DNA of 64,000 nucleotides, from assembly GCA_002015125.1 (NCBI GenBank), contig MUYB01000026.1, forward strand, positions 73,138-137,137, given 5' to 3'. The translations under genes and the position numbers were made by a program. Positions within the stretch are counted from its first letter, which is position 1. The number at the start of each line of letters is the position of its first letter. Shown piece by piece: positions 1 through 9,538 of the stretch. Source of the DNA: [Haemophilus] felis (lineage in GTDB: Bacteria > Pseudomonadota > Gammaproteobacteria > Enterobacterales > Pasteurellaceae). The notes below the pieces were generated by a model, which was not told where the DNA came from, ran no database searches, and was given only the letters and a program-made list of their open reading frames with translations.

Positions 1-3000
1 GCCACAGCAGGACAAGATGAATTAACGCCTAAGTTGGCAAGCATTGATGTTGTGGACACCAACAACCAAGCGGACAGCGTGGTTGATGCCTTAATTGTTA
101 AAGGCACCGCAGAACCCGGCTCAACAGTTTCTTTAGGAAAAGAAGGAAATTTGACCGCACTTGGTACGCTGACGGCTGGTGCAGACACCAACTTTACCGC
201 TTTAATTATCAATCCAAATGCTGAAAATACAGCAACTGATGAACAAATCGCAGCGTTAAAAGCTAAGTTAGGTTTACCAGCAGATACACCAGTAATTAAA
301 GCCATAGAGGCAAATAAACTAGCGGCTGGCGATAAATTAACCATTTCTGCACAAACCACAGACACAGGCAATGCAGCTCAAACTGGCACGCCAAAAGAAG
401 TACCTGCGTTGACGGCAACAGGTGATGAGCACCCATTTGATACCACTCCGCCAGCAGATATTACTCTTGCGGAATCTGATACGCAGGGGGCAATGAAAGT
501 GAAATTGCCAGCGGAAGCCAAAGTGGGCGACACCCTTGTGCTTGATTTCAAAAAACCAGCGGAAGCCAATGCGGATCCTGCTGAACCAATAGCAACGGAA
601 GCGGAATATGTGAAACAAGCAGACGGCAGCTGGAACATTGTGGGTGACAATCCACACGGCTTACCTGCCACCATTCCAACCGTAGCGGAGGGCACACAGC
701 AAGAGCTGGAAATTCCAAAAGACAAGCTGGCAGATAATCAGCCAGTTACGGCGAAATTAGTGGATCAGGCTGGTAATTCATCAGCTAAGCCTGCCACAAT
801 GAATGCACCTTTTGATGAAAAAACCTCTCTTGAAGATGTAAAACTAACAAGTAAAAACGAGGCTCAAGCAGGCACTAAAGATCCTGATATTTTAGTGGTT
901 GAGGGTTATACTCAACCGGGTGCAAAAGTCACCATTGTGTTAACCAAAGCAGATGGAACAGAAGTGACTAAAGAAATCACCGCACCTACGACCGCCGAAC
1001 AAGGAAGACAAGATGGTTTAGCCAAATTCACCCATACATTTAAAGAGGGTGAAGATGGAGTAGGCACAGATGGTATTAACACTGGAGAGGGGAACAATGT
1101 CGAAATCACGGCTGTGCTTGAAAATCAAAGAGCACCAAATAGCCTAACTAAGGCTATTCCCCCAACTCGCACGGTCTTCCTTGAAGTTAACGAAACCGTA
1201 GATGTGGTTGACAAAGGTAAATTGACTGGCACAGGCACGTCAGCAAGCTACAACAAAGACATTTCTGATAGTGTGATTGATGAAGTGAAACTCACAGGTT
1301 ACATTGAAGAAAATGCGAAGTTGGTTGTGGAAGTGCGTGATGCACAAGGGGCGGTAGTGGCGAAAGGCACCTTTGCGAAAACGCCAGATACCAATGCCAA
1401 AGAAAGTGCCTTAGGCTATAAAGATGAAATTCTTAGCACACAAGACAATGCAAAAGTCAACGGCAACAACGACAAAGTCACCGCAGGTAAATTTGAAGTC
1501 GTGCTCACCAGAGAACATCTGCAAGCGGGTAAATCTTTCGAGAAAGGTCAAACGGTTACCGTGCGTGCGGAAAATACCGATAGTGCGGTCAGCAAAGGCG
1601 ATGAAAGCAAAACAGGCTTCAAATTGCCAGCCTTAGACAACTTCTCTGCAACAGATCACCCTGAGGATACCAAAGTGGTAACCGAATTAGCGGTGGATAA
1701 TGCTGCGGCAACTGGCACAGAAGGCAATAAAACCGCCTTTGTTGAGTTTGCCTCCGAGACATCAGGCGAACACAAAGGTAAACAACAAGCCACTGTGAAA
1801 TTGCCGAAAGAAAGCAGCGAAGTGATCAAAGCTGAACTCAAACTCATTAATGAGAGAACAGATCTAGAAGCAACGGTTGTGATTACTCGTGATCCTCAAG
1901 GCAAATGGAGATTGGACGAAGAAGGTACCCAAAATCTTGGCTTGTCAATTACGCCAGCCAGCGAAGAAGGGGCCTTCCCAAGCATTCAAATTCCGCACAA
2001 CGTACTGAAAGGCAACGGCAACGAAAATGAACGTGGCACGGTGAAACTCACCTTAACCGACCCTGCAAATCAAACACTTACGCTAGAAAAACCAGTGCCA
2101 GCAGACGCCACCACTTACCTCAAGGTAGGCAAAGTTACCCCTGTTGATGTGGCAGCAAGCAACATTTCTGACGGCAACCCAGACAAGGTGAAAGTGGAAG
2201 TAGAAGCAGAAGTTGACACCACCGTTACCGTCACCATCAATGGTAAAACGGTAACCAAAAAAATCGAAGCCAACGATGGTACACCAGTTGAGAATGTAAC
2301 CGATGCCAACGGCGAAACGGTAAACAACGTTCGCAAAGTGGTGATTGAGGTCAATGAAGATCCAAATCAACCGATTGAAGCCACCAGCCAAGTCAACGTA
2401 TCGGCAACCCGTACAGATCACAAAGCCGACAGCAGCGACAACAGCAAAACCGTAGGCAATAACGTTGAATACGAGGGCGACAACCAAGTACAAGGCTGGA
2501 CAACCAACCCAGTTACCGTTAAGCACGACCCAACAACGGGCTTGGCGGAAGCGGAAGTGGCAGTGCCTGACGCAGCGGAAACGGATGTCAACAGCTTCAC
2601 TATTCAGTTCAACAAACAAGGTGAAACCAGCAACCCTGTGGAAGTGACTTACACCAAAGGCACTAACGGCGAATGGAAAACCGAAGATGCCAAAGGCACT
2701 ACCCTTGATAACGGTAAGGTCAAAATCCCTGCAAACGTCTTAAACGGCGGAGTAGGCGAGAAGATCAAAGTGAAAGCCACCGATATTGCAGGCAACCAAA
2801 CAGGTCAGGAAAGTAATCAATACGTTGCTTATGAAGAAGACGCTGCCAATCTACCAAAAACTGCCCAACCAACAGCCCCAACCGTAAGGGTGCAGGATTT
2901 GGATAGGGAAGCGGATGACACCGTAGAAAAAGTGTTTATCACTGGAACGGGAGCACCTGCTAACTCAGAAGTGTTCTTGTTAAATGCACAAGGTCAACGA

Positions 3001-6000
3001 GTGCAGAATGCGGCAGGTCAAGAGATCAAAACCACCGCAGGGCAAGATGGCGGTTATAGCTTCACCTTAACCACAAGAGAGCCAGAAAATCCACAGGGTG
3101 TGGTTGAGCATAAAGTTACGGCGATCAACACAGGTAAGAAGTACAAAGTGCAAGCCTTAGCTGCAGGTTCTAGCCCAAGTGATCCTGTTGAAACAACAGA
3201 GGCAGTGCCAACCACCGTACCTCGTGGTTCACAGCAAAGCAACCACCCGAAAGACACCACCGACCCAGCACAAGTCCGTGCGGAGCAAGGTGAAGATAAT
3301 GTAGTGGTCAGCGTGCCAGCAAATGACGTGAAAAAAGGCGATCGCTTGGTGATCAAAGATTTGGATCAAGACCCAAATGGCACAGGCACCGTGATCGGCA
3401 CCTTTGACTTTGATGGCACCAGCTGGACGGCAGAGGGTTCAACAACCTTAACCGTTCCGACTAAATCAGACGACCAGTCGAAGTGGGAAGTTAAAGTACC
3501 TACAAGCGATCAGATCGTGTCGGGAGATTACATCAAAGCCGAATTGCAAGACTACGCAGGCAACAGCACCAGCCAGTCTGCTAAAATGCCGAATGTGGAT
3601 CCACACCATATCGACCCTGTGGAAGTTTTTGTGGGAACGACAACTAAAGATACAGCGGCAGACAGCAACAAAGACCCACGCAAAGCAGACCGCTTGAAAG
3701 TGGAAGATAGTGAAGCGGTGAACTCTGGTGATATTTACATCAAGCCGGGGGCGGATAACACGGAAGTGACCATCAGCTACCTCAATGAACAAGGGCAAGC
3801 AAAACACGTTGTGGCAGAGAAGAGTAATTCAACTTGGATGTTCTATGAAGGCACTGTAACGCAAGGCGAAGATGCCAATGCTGGCACAGTCACCAAAACG
3901 CAAACACAGGTTCACGACATTACAGTGAAACAGGTGAATAATGCAACCTACTTCAAACTGGCAGCCGATAGCGTGCGAGATCACTCTCAAGTGCAGGTGT
4001 ATGCGAAAGATAAGCAAAACAACCGTGTGCAAGCGAGCAAAATGTCTGACTTTGACGACAACACGGAAAACAACGTAACAGGCGTTAGCCCAGCTCAACC
4101 GAATCCAACGGATAACATCAGCATTACGCTTGGCAGCGAACAAGCAGACGTGGTGTACTATGTGGTTTCCTTTGAAGCAAGCCATATCCCAAATAACGAT
4201 GTGAACACCTTAGGTGTCAACAACCAAAGAGGTGCGAACAACTTTATCGTGGTACGCAAAGGCAGTGATGGCAAATGGAGTGCCAACTTCTTTGCAGGCA
4301 AAGATGGCGAAACCCGTGATAGCTTCGACTACCAAAGTGAAGGCGAAAGTGCGGCACCTTATTTACAAAGTTTTGAAACAAGCACAGGTTCAATTGTGTT
4401 GAAAAAAGACTATGTAAAAGGCAGCAGTGATGTTACCGCTAAATTTTTTGATGCTTACGGAATGACGAATGAAACCAGCAAAAATACCGTACATACATCA
4501 ACGTCATCTGCACCAATTCAAGTTGACGCCCCTGAAGTCAACGCCCTCGGCAACGGCTTAATGAGCATTGTCGCTGGCAAAGTGGATTATCACAACAACA
4601 ATGGTACTATCGAACTGAAAGGTTCAGAGTTCAAAACGGTGGTAACCCATACTCACGCAAGCGGTACTACAACCTATACCATTAGTTACGATGCGAGTAA
4701 TAGTTCCTATTCGGTGAGTTCACAAGATACCAGTGATAAGAGTAAACAAGTCCAATTTGACGCATCGACAGGTAAATTAACGATTATGGGAACCGTCGCA
4801 ACGGATACCGTGAGTGCCGTAGCGAGTAAAACCTATAATGGTCAAAATTACAGCTCTGAAACCATTGCCAAACAGGTAGATGTCGCACCGCCATCGAAGG
4901 CAGAAGACATCCAAGCGGATAGCGTAGAGGTATTGCCACAAAAAAATGGTTCGGTGTTTATCAAAACAGGTTTAGATAACACACATTTAGAAGTGCATTT
5001 TGTTCTCCAAAAAGCCGGCAACACCACGTCGAAGAAAGCGGTGTATACCCGTAGCGGCCCAACGGATACGTGGAAAGCACAAGATCAGCAAGGTGGCGAT
5101 GCATACACTTCGGATGAAGCTGGCAGTTATATCACAGTGAATAGTGCTGATGGGGTAACGATTAACTTTTCGCAGGTGATGGACGGCACCAAAGTGTATG
5201 CCTTGGTGAAAGATGTGAATAATAACCAAGCAGATCACTATGACTACTCAAAAGTGGATGATGATTCACCAGGTGTAGCTGTTATTGGTTCCGTAGGTAG
5301 CAACTATAGCGATGCTTCAGTGGAAGTGAGAAGTGTGAATGACTACACTTATATGGAAGTGGAATTTCAGCCAAAACCTCCTAGCCCAAGCTTTGAGGAT
5401 GATTTATCTGATCCTGATGTGGCTAGCCAATTTGCACCACCTCCAAGGGAGACGATTGTCTTGCAACTAGAGCGAGACAGCTGGACGTTGAAATACAAAG
5501 GTGGGGATAAAGATGGTCAATTTGTTCCTTCTTCAGTGGCAAACGTGAGTTACGAAGATTCCCTAGGTAATAGAAGACCACACATTAAAATTACAGATGA
5601 GGCTATTTTGCTAGATACGGCTGTGAATGTGGTGGCATATGATACCTTTGGAAACAAAGCTACGTTTGAAGGAGAGTCTGGCCCTAATCAAGGAGGTACT
5701 CAAATCGTTTCCGAGAAAGCTGCACAACCAACCCATTCAAAAGGAGCGACTGGCACTCCAGAGCAGGGGTCGGTAACGATCACACCAGGGGCGAACAACG
5801 ACCGCTTGAATGTGGAATACGCCAATGAAAGAGGCGGATTAGTCACTGCTACCTTGATAAAAGAGCAAAACAGCTGGAAAGTCGTGCGTGTGAGCCAAGG
5901 AGGAAAGATCGAGGACTTTGATTTAACCGGTGGCAAAATCAAGTTAAAAGCGGAGGCTCTGGATGACAGTGCAACCAGTATGGTGAAAGTGCGAGGCGGG

Positions 6001-7560
6001 CAAGAGAGCAAACTCGACTCAGATGTATTAAATATTAAGCCTGATACGGATTACACGCCACCAGCGCCACCAAAACCGCCAGTGTTTACAGGCTTGAACA
6101 CCAAGATTGATGAAAATCAAGCCAACACTGTGGTTGTGGAAAATGACGTGGTTTACCGTAGCAATGTACCAAGTGAAGGCTGGAAACAGCTAGAGGCTAA
6201 GCTGAAGGAAAAAAGCTTAGGTACGCTAAAAGCCCCACATACCACAGACAATGATTTACCGTTTACCGACATTAGCTTAACAGAGAGAAATAGCGATGGG
6301 GTAACGTTACGAGTATATGGTGCTATCGGCTCCAGTTCGCCGCACGGTGATTGGAATGCCACCTACTGGGCGAAAGGCGTGAAACTTGCAGGCACAGCCA
6401 AAGATGATGCCATTGTAACGGCAGCAGACTTCGGGGAAGATGAGGTTAACGCGCGTGAACACGAGCTAAGACTCGGCGAGGGTAACGATATTTTGGTTGT
6501 AGGTGGAAATAACACAAACCACACCCTCTGGGAGAAACAAAATGAGAACGATGCAACCAAGCGTTATGCGTTTAATATGCAAAACCAACCAGGTTGGACG
6601 AAGATCGATCAAGTGGAGCACAACGGTAAAGGCTCGTCAGATAACAGCGGTGGGGTATTAACCAAAGCCCACGTTGAGATGGGGGCTGGAAACGACGTGA
6701 TTACGATCGATGGTTCTGCAAGAAATATCAAACCAGCCGTAAATCGTTCTTATGTGAACTTAGATAGTGGGGATGACACCCTTCTCATTGCTTACCCTGA
6801 TGAAGCGTCAATGCCTTCAGGCGCACGCTTGAAAAACTACGACATCGGAGAAGGCTCCACAGTGCGTGCTGGGGCTGGTAACGACTTCATCAAAGCAGGC
6901 GGTATCAGTGGCAATGCGAAAGTCTATATGGAAGGGGACAAAGACCGCGTGGAAGTCTTGCGTATCTACGGCTCCGATACGGTGTTAGATATGGGCGATG
7001 GTAGCGATACACTCGTGATTAAGAGCGAAGTGCGTGATGGTGCAACCATCCGACTTGGTGATGGCAACGACATCATCGAGTTTGGCGGCGGTAAGAGCCT
7101 TTTAGGTGGCTACGGAAAAGAAAGCTTATTTGAAGGAAAATTAGATGGCGGTTCAGGCTACGATATTTTAGTGCTGAAAACACCATCAACCAACAATGCA
7201 TTCATTGGCTTACAAGTGAGCAATATGAGTACAGCAAACTTCAAAGGCATTGAAGAAGTCCACTTACAGGCAGGCACGATCTTAGACGTGCGTTACGAAG
7301 ACTTGCTCAACTCGGATGCAGGTATCTTGAAAATTCGCTCCTCTTCTGAGCAGAATAACGATAAGACGCAACGCCGAGTCGACTTAGGAGCAACTAACTC
7401 AAATAACTTTGAAACCCAAAATCTAGCTGATGCAAATGGCAAGAGCTGGAGTAAAGTTCAGGAGAAAACGGAGTTAGGGGTACAGTATGAAGTTTATGCA
7501 GTAAATGGCGATCTTTCCCACGCAGTGTGGATTGAGAAAGATAAGATTCTGATTATCTAA
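1..7560 (+). CDS. Giant Ig-like/RTX repeat adhesin, type I secretion type (5' end outside window)
   Basis: The frame is open from base 1, so the gene begins upstream; the TTG at 34 is not a convincing start. About 2,500 residues are visible. Most are acidic, Thr/Ala-rich beta-sandwich modules of roughly 100-150 residues, many ending in a DxxGN-like turn (near 760, 2780, 3548, 5640), as in bacterial Ig-like adhesin repeats. The last ~370 residues carry spaced hemolysin-type motifs: GEGND (6475), GAGND (6682), DSGDD (6763), GAGND (6868), GDGSD (6994), GDGND (7057) and GGSGYD (7147). There is no membrane anchor or autotransporter barrel, and the hydrophobic C-terminus fits a type I secretion signal. 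By family knowledge this is a secreted or retained biofilm/attachment protein of the BapA/SiiE kind. Its ABC exporter genes are not in the window, and the host target cannot be guessed. Confidence 0.85.
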   Translation, partial: ATAGQDELTPKLASIDVVDTNNQADSVVDALIVKGTAEPGSTVSLGKEGNLTALGTLTAGADTNFTALIINPNAENTATDEQIAALKAKLGLPADTPVIKAIEANKLAAGDKLTISAQTTDTGNAAQTGTPKEVPALTATGDEHPFDTTPPADITLAESDTQGAMKVKLPAEAKVGDTLVLDFKKPAEANADPAEPIATEAEYVKQADGSWNIVGDNPHGLPATIPTVAEGTQQELEIPKDKLADNQPVTAKLVDQAGNSSAKPATMNAPFDEKTSLEDVKLTSKNEAQAGTKDPDILVVEGYTQPGAKVTIVLTKADGTEVTKEITAPTTAEQGRQDGLAKFTHTFKEGEDGVGTDGINTGEGNNVEITAVLENQRAPNSLTKAIPPTRTVFLEVNETVDVVDKGKLTGTGTSASYNKDISDSVIDEVKLTGYIEENAKLVVEVRDAQGAVVAKGTFAKTPDTNAKESALGYKDEILSTQDNAKVNGNNDKVTAGKFEVVLTREHLQAGKSFEKGQTVTVRAENTDSAVSKGDESKTGFKLPALDNFSATDHPEDTKVVTELAVDNAAATGTEGNKTAFVEFASETSGEHKGKQQATVKLPKESSEVIKAELKLINERTDLEATVVITRDPQGKWRLDEEGTQNLGLSITPASEEGAFPSIQIPHNVLKGNGNENERGTVKLTLTDPANQTLTLEKPVPADATTYLKVGKVTPVDVAASNISDGNPDKVKVEVEAEVDTTVTVTINGKTVTKKIEANDGTPVENVTDANGETVNNVRKVVIEVNEDPNQPIEATSQVNVSATRTDHKADSSDNSKTVGNNVEYEGDNQVQGWTTNPVTVKHDPTTGLAEAEVAVPDAAETDVNSFTIQFNKQGETSNPVEVTYTKGTNGEWKTEDAKGTTLDNGKVKIPANVLNGGVGEKIKVKATDIAGNQTGQESNQYVAYEEDAANLPKTAQPTAPTVRVQDLDREADDTVEKVFITGTGAPANSEVFLLNAQGQRVQNAAGQEIKTTAGQDGGYSFTLTTREPENPQGVVEHKVTAINTGKKYKVQALAAGSSPSDPVETTEAVPTTVPRGSQQSNHPKDTTDPAQVRAEQGEDNVVVSVPANDVKKGDRLVIKDLDQDPNGTGTVIGTFDFDGTSWTAEGSTTLTVPTKSDDQSKWEVKVPTSDQIVSGDYIKAELQDYAGNSTSQSAKMPNVDPHHIDPVEVFVGTTTKDTAADSNKDPRKADRLKVEDSEAVNSGDIYIKPGADNTEVTISYLNEQGQAKHVVAEKSNSTWMFYEGTVTQGEDANAGTVTKTQTQVHDITVKQVNNATYFKLAADSVRDHSQVQVYAKDKQNNRVQASKMSDFDDNTENNVTGVSPAQPNPTDNISITLGSEQADVVYYVVSFEASHIPNNDVNTLGVNNQRGANNFIVVRKGSDGKWSANFFAGKDGETRDSFDYQSEGESAAPYLQSFETSTGSIVLKKDYVKGSSDVTAKFFDAYGMTNETSKNTVHTSTSSAPIQVDAPEVNALGNGLMSIVAGKVDYHNNNGTIELKGSEFKTVVTHTHASGTTTYTISYDASNSSYSVSSQDTSDKSKQVQFDASTGKLTIMGTVATDTVSAVASKTYNGQNYSSETIAKQVDVAPPSKAEDIQADSVEVLPQKNGSVFIKTGLDNTHLEVHFVLQKAGNTTSKKAVYTRSGPTDTWKAQDQQGGDAYTSDEAGSYITVNSADGVTINFSQVMDGTKVYALVKDVNNNQADHYDYSKVDDDSPGVAVIGSVGSNYSDASVEVRSVNDYTYMEVEFQPKPPSPSFEDDLSDPDVASQFAPPPRETIVLQLERDSWTLKYKGGDKDGQFVPSSVANVSYEDSLGNRRPHIKITDEAILLDTAVNVVAYDTFGNKATFEGESGPNQGGTQIVSEKAAQPTHSKGATGTPEQGSVTITPGANNDRLNVEYANERGGLVTATLIKEQNSWKVVRVSQGGKIEDFDLTGGKIKLKAEALDDSATSMVKVRGGQESKLDSDVLNIKPDTDYTPPAPPKPPVFTGLNTKIDENQANTVVVENDVVYRSNVPSEGWKQLEAKLKEKSLGTLKAPHTTDNDLPFTDISLTERNSDGVTLRVYGAIGSSSPHGDWNATYWAKGVKLAGTAKDDAIVTAADFGEDEVNAREHELRLGEGNDILVVGGNNTNHTLWEKQNENDATKRYAFNMQNQPGWTKIDQVEHNGKGSSDNSGGVLTKAHVEMGAGNDVITIDGSARNIKPAVNRSYVNLDSGDDTLLIAYPDEASMPSGARLKNYDIGEGSTVRAGAGNDFIKAGGISGNAKVYMEGDKDRVEVLRIYGSDTVLDMGDGSDTLVIKSEVRDGATIRLGDGNDIIEFGGGKSLLGGYGKESLFEGKLDGGSGYDILVLKTPSTNNAFIGLQVSNMSTANFKGIEEVHLQAGTILDVRYEDLLNSDAGILKIRSSSEQNNDKTQRRVDLGATNSNNFETQNLADANGKSWSKVQEKTELGVQYEVYAVNGDLSHAVWIEKDKILII

Positions 7561-7584
7561 TCTTTCTTCCTTAAAAAAATAGCA

Positions 7585-7614
7585 GGGACACGAAACATCG
7601 TGTCCCTCTTTTTT
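7585..7614 (+). terminator. Rho-independent terminator after adhesin gene
   Basis: A perfect 8-bp stem GGGACACG / CGTGTCCC with a 6-base loop, followed by TCTTTTTT, 24 bases after the adhesin stop codon. Confidence 0.9.
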
Positions 7615-7647
7615 AGAAGCCAGCGTCTCGCTGGTGGGCTTCTTTTT
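7615..7647 (+). terminator. Second, back-to-back terminator hairpin
   Basis: AGAAGCCAGCG pairs with CGCTGG-TGGGCTTCT around a TCT loop and is followed by a short T run. It directly abuts the first terminator, so the adhesin transcript is closed by a tandem pair ahead of rlmJ. Confidence 0.6.
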
Positions 7648-7699
7648 CACAGATTTTCCTTTATAATGACCGCACTTTTTCTATTTTAAGAGCCTTAAT

Positions 7700-8551
7700 A
7701 TGTTAAGTTATCGTCATAGTTTTCACGCAGGAAATCACGCAGATGTATTAAAGCATTTGGTTTTAATGTTGATTATTGAAAGCTTGCAACAAAAAGAAAA
7801 AGGCTTTTATTATTTAGATACGCACGCTGGCGTAGGGCGTTATCGTTTATTTAGCGAAGAAGCGGAGAAAACCGCTGAGTTTAGCGAAGGTATCGGGCGT
7901 TTATGGGATAACCCCAAAATAAATTTATCGCCTGAATTGCAACGTTACTTGAAGCTAATTAAGTCGGTAAATTATGGTGGTAACGCATTACGTTATTACG
8001 CTGGTTCTCCTTTGATTGCTGCGATGATGTTACGTCCACAAGATCGTGCCTTGCTAACAGAGCTACACCCTGCGGATTTCCCTTTATTACGCAATAATTT
8101 TAAAGAGTTTGATAATGTTGTAACCAAACGTGATAACGGCTTCCAGCAAATTAAAGCGACTTTACCGCCACAAGAACGCCGTGGTTTGGTGTTAATTGAT
8201 CCACCTTATGAATTGAAAGAAGATTATGATTTAGTTGTTGAGGCAATTCGTGAGGGTTATAAACGCTTTGCAACGGGTATCTATGCGATTTGGTATCCTG
8301 TGGTATTGCGTCAGCAGACCAAAAGAATGATTAAAGGGCTTGAAGCAACGGGCATTCGTAAGATTTTACAAGTTGAATTGGCGGTTCGCCCTGATACAGA
8401 ACAGCGTGGTATGACCGCGAGCGGAATGATTGTTATTAATCCACCTTGGCAGCTGGAGCAGCAAATGAAATCAATTTTACCTCTGCTAACGGAGATTTTA
8501 GTTCCCGAAGGTACGGGAAGTTGGACAGTAAATTGGATCACGCCAGAGTAA
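7700..8551 (+). CDS. rlmJ: 23S rRNA (adenine(2030)-N6)-methyltransferase RlmJ
   Basis: 283 residues, very close to the 280 of E. coli RlmJ. The N-terminus (MLSYRHSFHAGNHADVLKH) is the family signature. The catalytic motif DPPY occurs in VLIDPPYELKED near residue 165, with the SAM-binding region near residues 40-50 (THAGVGRY). By family knowledge it makes m6A2030 in 23S rRNA before ribosome assembly. A TATAAT at 7662-7667 and an inverted uptake signal core at 7669-7677 lie upstream. The next gene starts 4 bases after its stop, so the two are probably co-transcribed. Confidence 0.95.
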   Translation: MLSYRHSFHAGNHADVLKHLVLMLIIESLQQKEKGFYYLDTHAGVGRYRLFSEEAEKTAEFSEGIGRLWDNPKINLSPELQRYLKLIKSVNYGGNALRYYAGSPLIAAMMLRPQDRALLTELHPADFPLLRNNFKEFDNVVTKRDNGFQQIKATLPPQERRGLVLIDPPYELKEDYDLVVEAIREGYKRFATGIYAIWYPVVLRQQTKRMIKGLEATGIRKILQVELAVRPDTEQRGMTASGMIVINPPWQLEQQMKSILPLLTEILVPEGTGSWTVNWITPE

Positions 8552-8555
8552 GAGA

Positions 8556-8999
8556 ATGAGGGGAAAGGAAAGCCTAAGGTTGAGAGAGAATGCAAAAGCC
8601 TTGCGTTCAAATATGACTGACGCTGAGTGGGCTTTGTGGTATCACCTGAGGGCTAAACGATTTTGTGGGATAAAATTTTATCGTCAAAAGATTGTTGGTT
8701 CCTATATTGCTGATTTTTTGTCTTTTAATCCAAGACTTATTATTGAGCTTGATGGTTCTCAGCACGCAGATCAAGTGGATTATGATCGTTGTAGAACCGC
8801 ATTTTTAGAGCAGAAGCATTTTACGGTTATTCGTTTTTGGAATGATGAGGTGTTGAGGAATATGGATATGGTTTTAGATGTAATATATGAGGTGATTCAT
8901 TCCTCCGAATTAAAAATTTCCCCCTCTCCCTCCGAAAATCCTACGGATTTTCTCCACCCTCTCCCGTTTACGGGAGAGGGGAAATGCTTCGATATTTAA
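8556..8999 (+). CDS. DUF559-domain, VSR/PD-(D/E)XK nuclease-like protein
   Basis: 147 residues. The first ~115 are a typical DUF559 domain: an N-terminal helix with MTDAEWALWYHLRAK, then DFLSFNPRLIIELDGSQH near residues 57-75 and VIRFWNDEV near 95-105, matching the beta strands and acidic residues of the VSR-like endonuclease fold. Role in the cell unknown; the family is often found next to unrelated genes. It lacks a good ribosome-binding site and starts 4 bases after rlmJ, so it may be translationally coupled. The last ~30 residues are encoded by a palindromic repeat element that recurs downstream and are probably not part of the original protein. Confidence 0.75.
   Translation: MRGKESLRLRENAKALRSNMTDAEWALWYHLRAKRFCGIKFYRQKIVGSYIADFLSFNPRLIIELDGSQHADQVDYDRCRTAFLEQKHFTVIRFWNDEVLRNMDMVLDVIYEVIHSSELKISPSPSENPTDFLHPLPFTGEGKCFDI
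8917..8997 (-). repeat. Palindromic element copy 0 (inverted orientation), overlapping DUF559 3' end
   Basis: Two adjacent hairpins, GAAAATCC-TAC-GGATTTTC (8934-8952) and CCCTCTCCCG-TTTA-CGGGAGAGGG (8957-8980), are flanked by pyrimidine-rich sequence and end in CGATATTT. The whole ~80-bp block is the reverse complement of the copies at 9234 and 9419, so this is a mobile palindromic (REP/MITE-like) unit and not a simple terminator. Confidence 0.8.
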
Positions 9000-9094
9000 T
9001 CCATGCAAATCTTAAGACATTATTTATAACTTCTTTATAATAGCCCATAAAACGGTATTTAAATATATCAATACAAAATATATCTACCTCTCCA

Positions 9095-9130
9095 CTTCCC
9101 CTCTCCCGTAAACGGGAGAGGGTGGAAAAT
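9095..9130 (+). repeat. Palindromic element copy 1 (partial)
   Basis: Carries the CCCTCTCCCG-TAAA-CGGGAGAGGG hairpin (9099-9122) but lacks the GGATTTTC hairpin seen in the other three copies, joining directly to the tandem unit that begins at 9131. Confidence 0.7.
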
Positions 9131-9167
9131 ATTAAACAGCAGCAAATTTTGATGAGAGGAAAATATT

Positions 9168-9227
9168 ATGACTATCTTGCTTTATGGATTGTTACAAGGA
9201 AGTATAAATAATACCTTCAGATTTTGA
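9168..9227 (+). other. Micro-ORF, 19 codons, with copied gor ribosome-binding site (copy A)
   Basis: ATG at 9168 preceded by GAGAGG at the same spacing as gor; encodes MTILLYGLLQGSINNTFRF and ends in TGA. Most likely a by-product of the leader duplication. Whether it is translated is unknown. Confidence 0.2.
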
Positions 9228-9233
9228 TGACTC

Positions 9234-9314
9234 AAATATCGAAACATTTCCCCTCTCCCGTAAACGGGAGAGGGTGGAGAAAATCCGTAGGATTTTCGGA
9301 GGGAGGGGGGGAAA
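9234..9314 (+). repeat. Palindromic element copy 2
   Basis: AAATATCG start, 10-bp stem hairpin at 9251-9274, second hairpin GAAAATCC-GTA-GGATTTTC at 9279-9297, purine-rich end. Nearly identical to copy 3 and inverse to copy 0. Confidence 0.85.
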
Positions 9315-9352
9315 TATTAAACAGCAGCAAATTTTGATGAGAGGAAAATATT

Positions 9353-9412
9353 ATGACTATCTTGCTTTACGGATTGTTACAAGGAAGTATAAATAATACC
9401 TTCAGATTTTGA
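9353..9412 (+). other. Micro-ORF, 19 codons (copy B)
   Basis: Second copy, encoding the same 19 residues; a TAT/TAC difference at the Tyr codon is silent. No independent evidence of expression. Confidence 0.2.
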
Positions 9413-9418
9413 TGACTC

Positions 9419-9500
9419 AAATATCGAAACACTTCCCCTCTCCCGTTTACGGGAGAGGGTGGAGAAAATCCGTAGGATTTTCGGAGGGAGAGGGGGAAAA
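9419..9500 (+). repeat. Palindromic element copy 3
   Basis: Same architecture as copy 2 (hairpins at 9436-9459 and 9464-9482). The loop of the main hairpin is TTTA instead of TAAA, the same inversion seen between copies 0 and 1/2. Confidence 0.85.
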
Positions 9501-9538
9501 TATTAAACAGCAGCAAATTTTTATGAGAGGAAAATATT

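Noticed and set aside
337..6560. Many antisense open frames opposite the adhesin gene
   Set aside because: They are shadows of a long low-stop-codon frame; none has a ribosome site or recognisable protein pattern.
8917..9500. CRISPR-like array
   Set aside because: Only three to four repeats of ~80-185 bp with identical, not unique, intervening sequence, and no cas genes.
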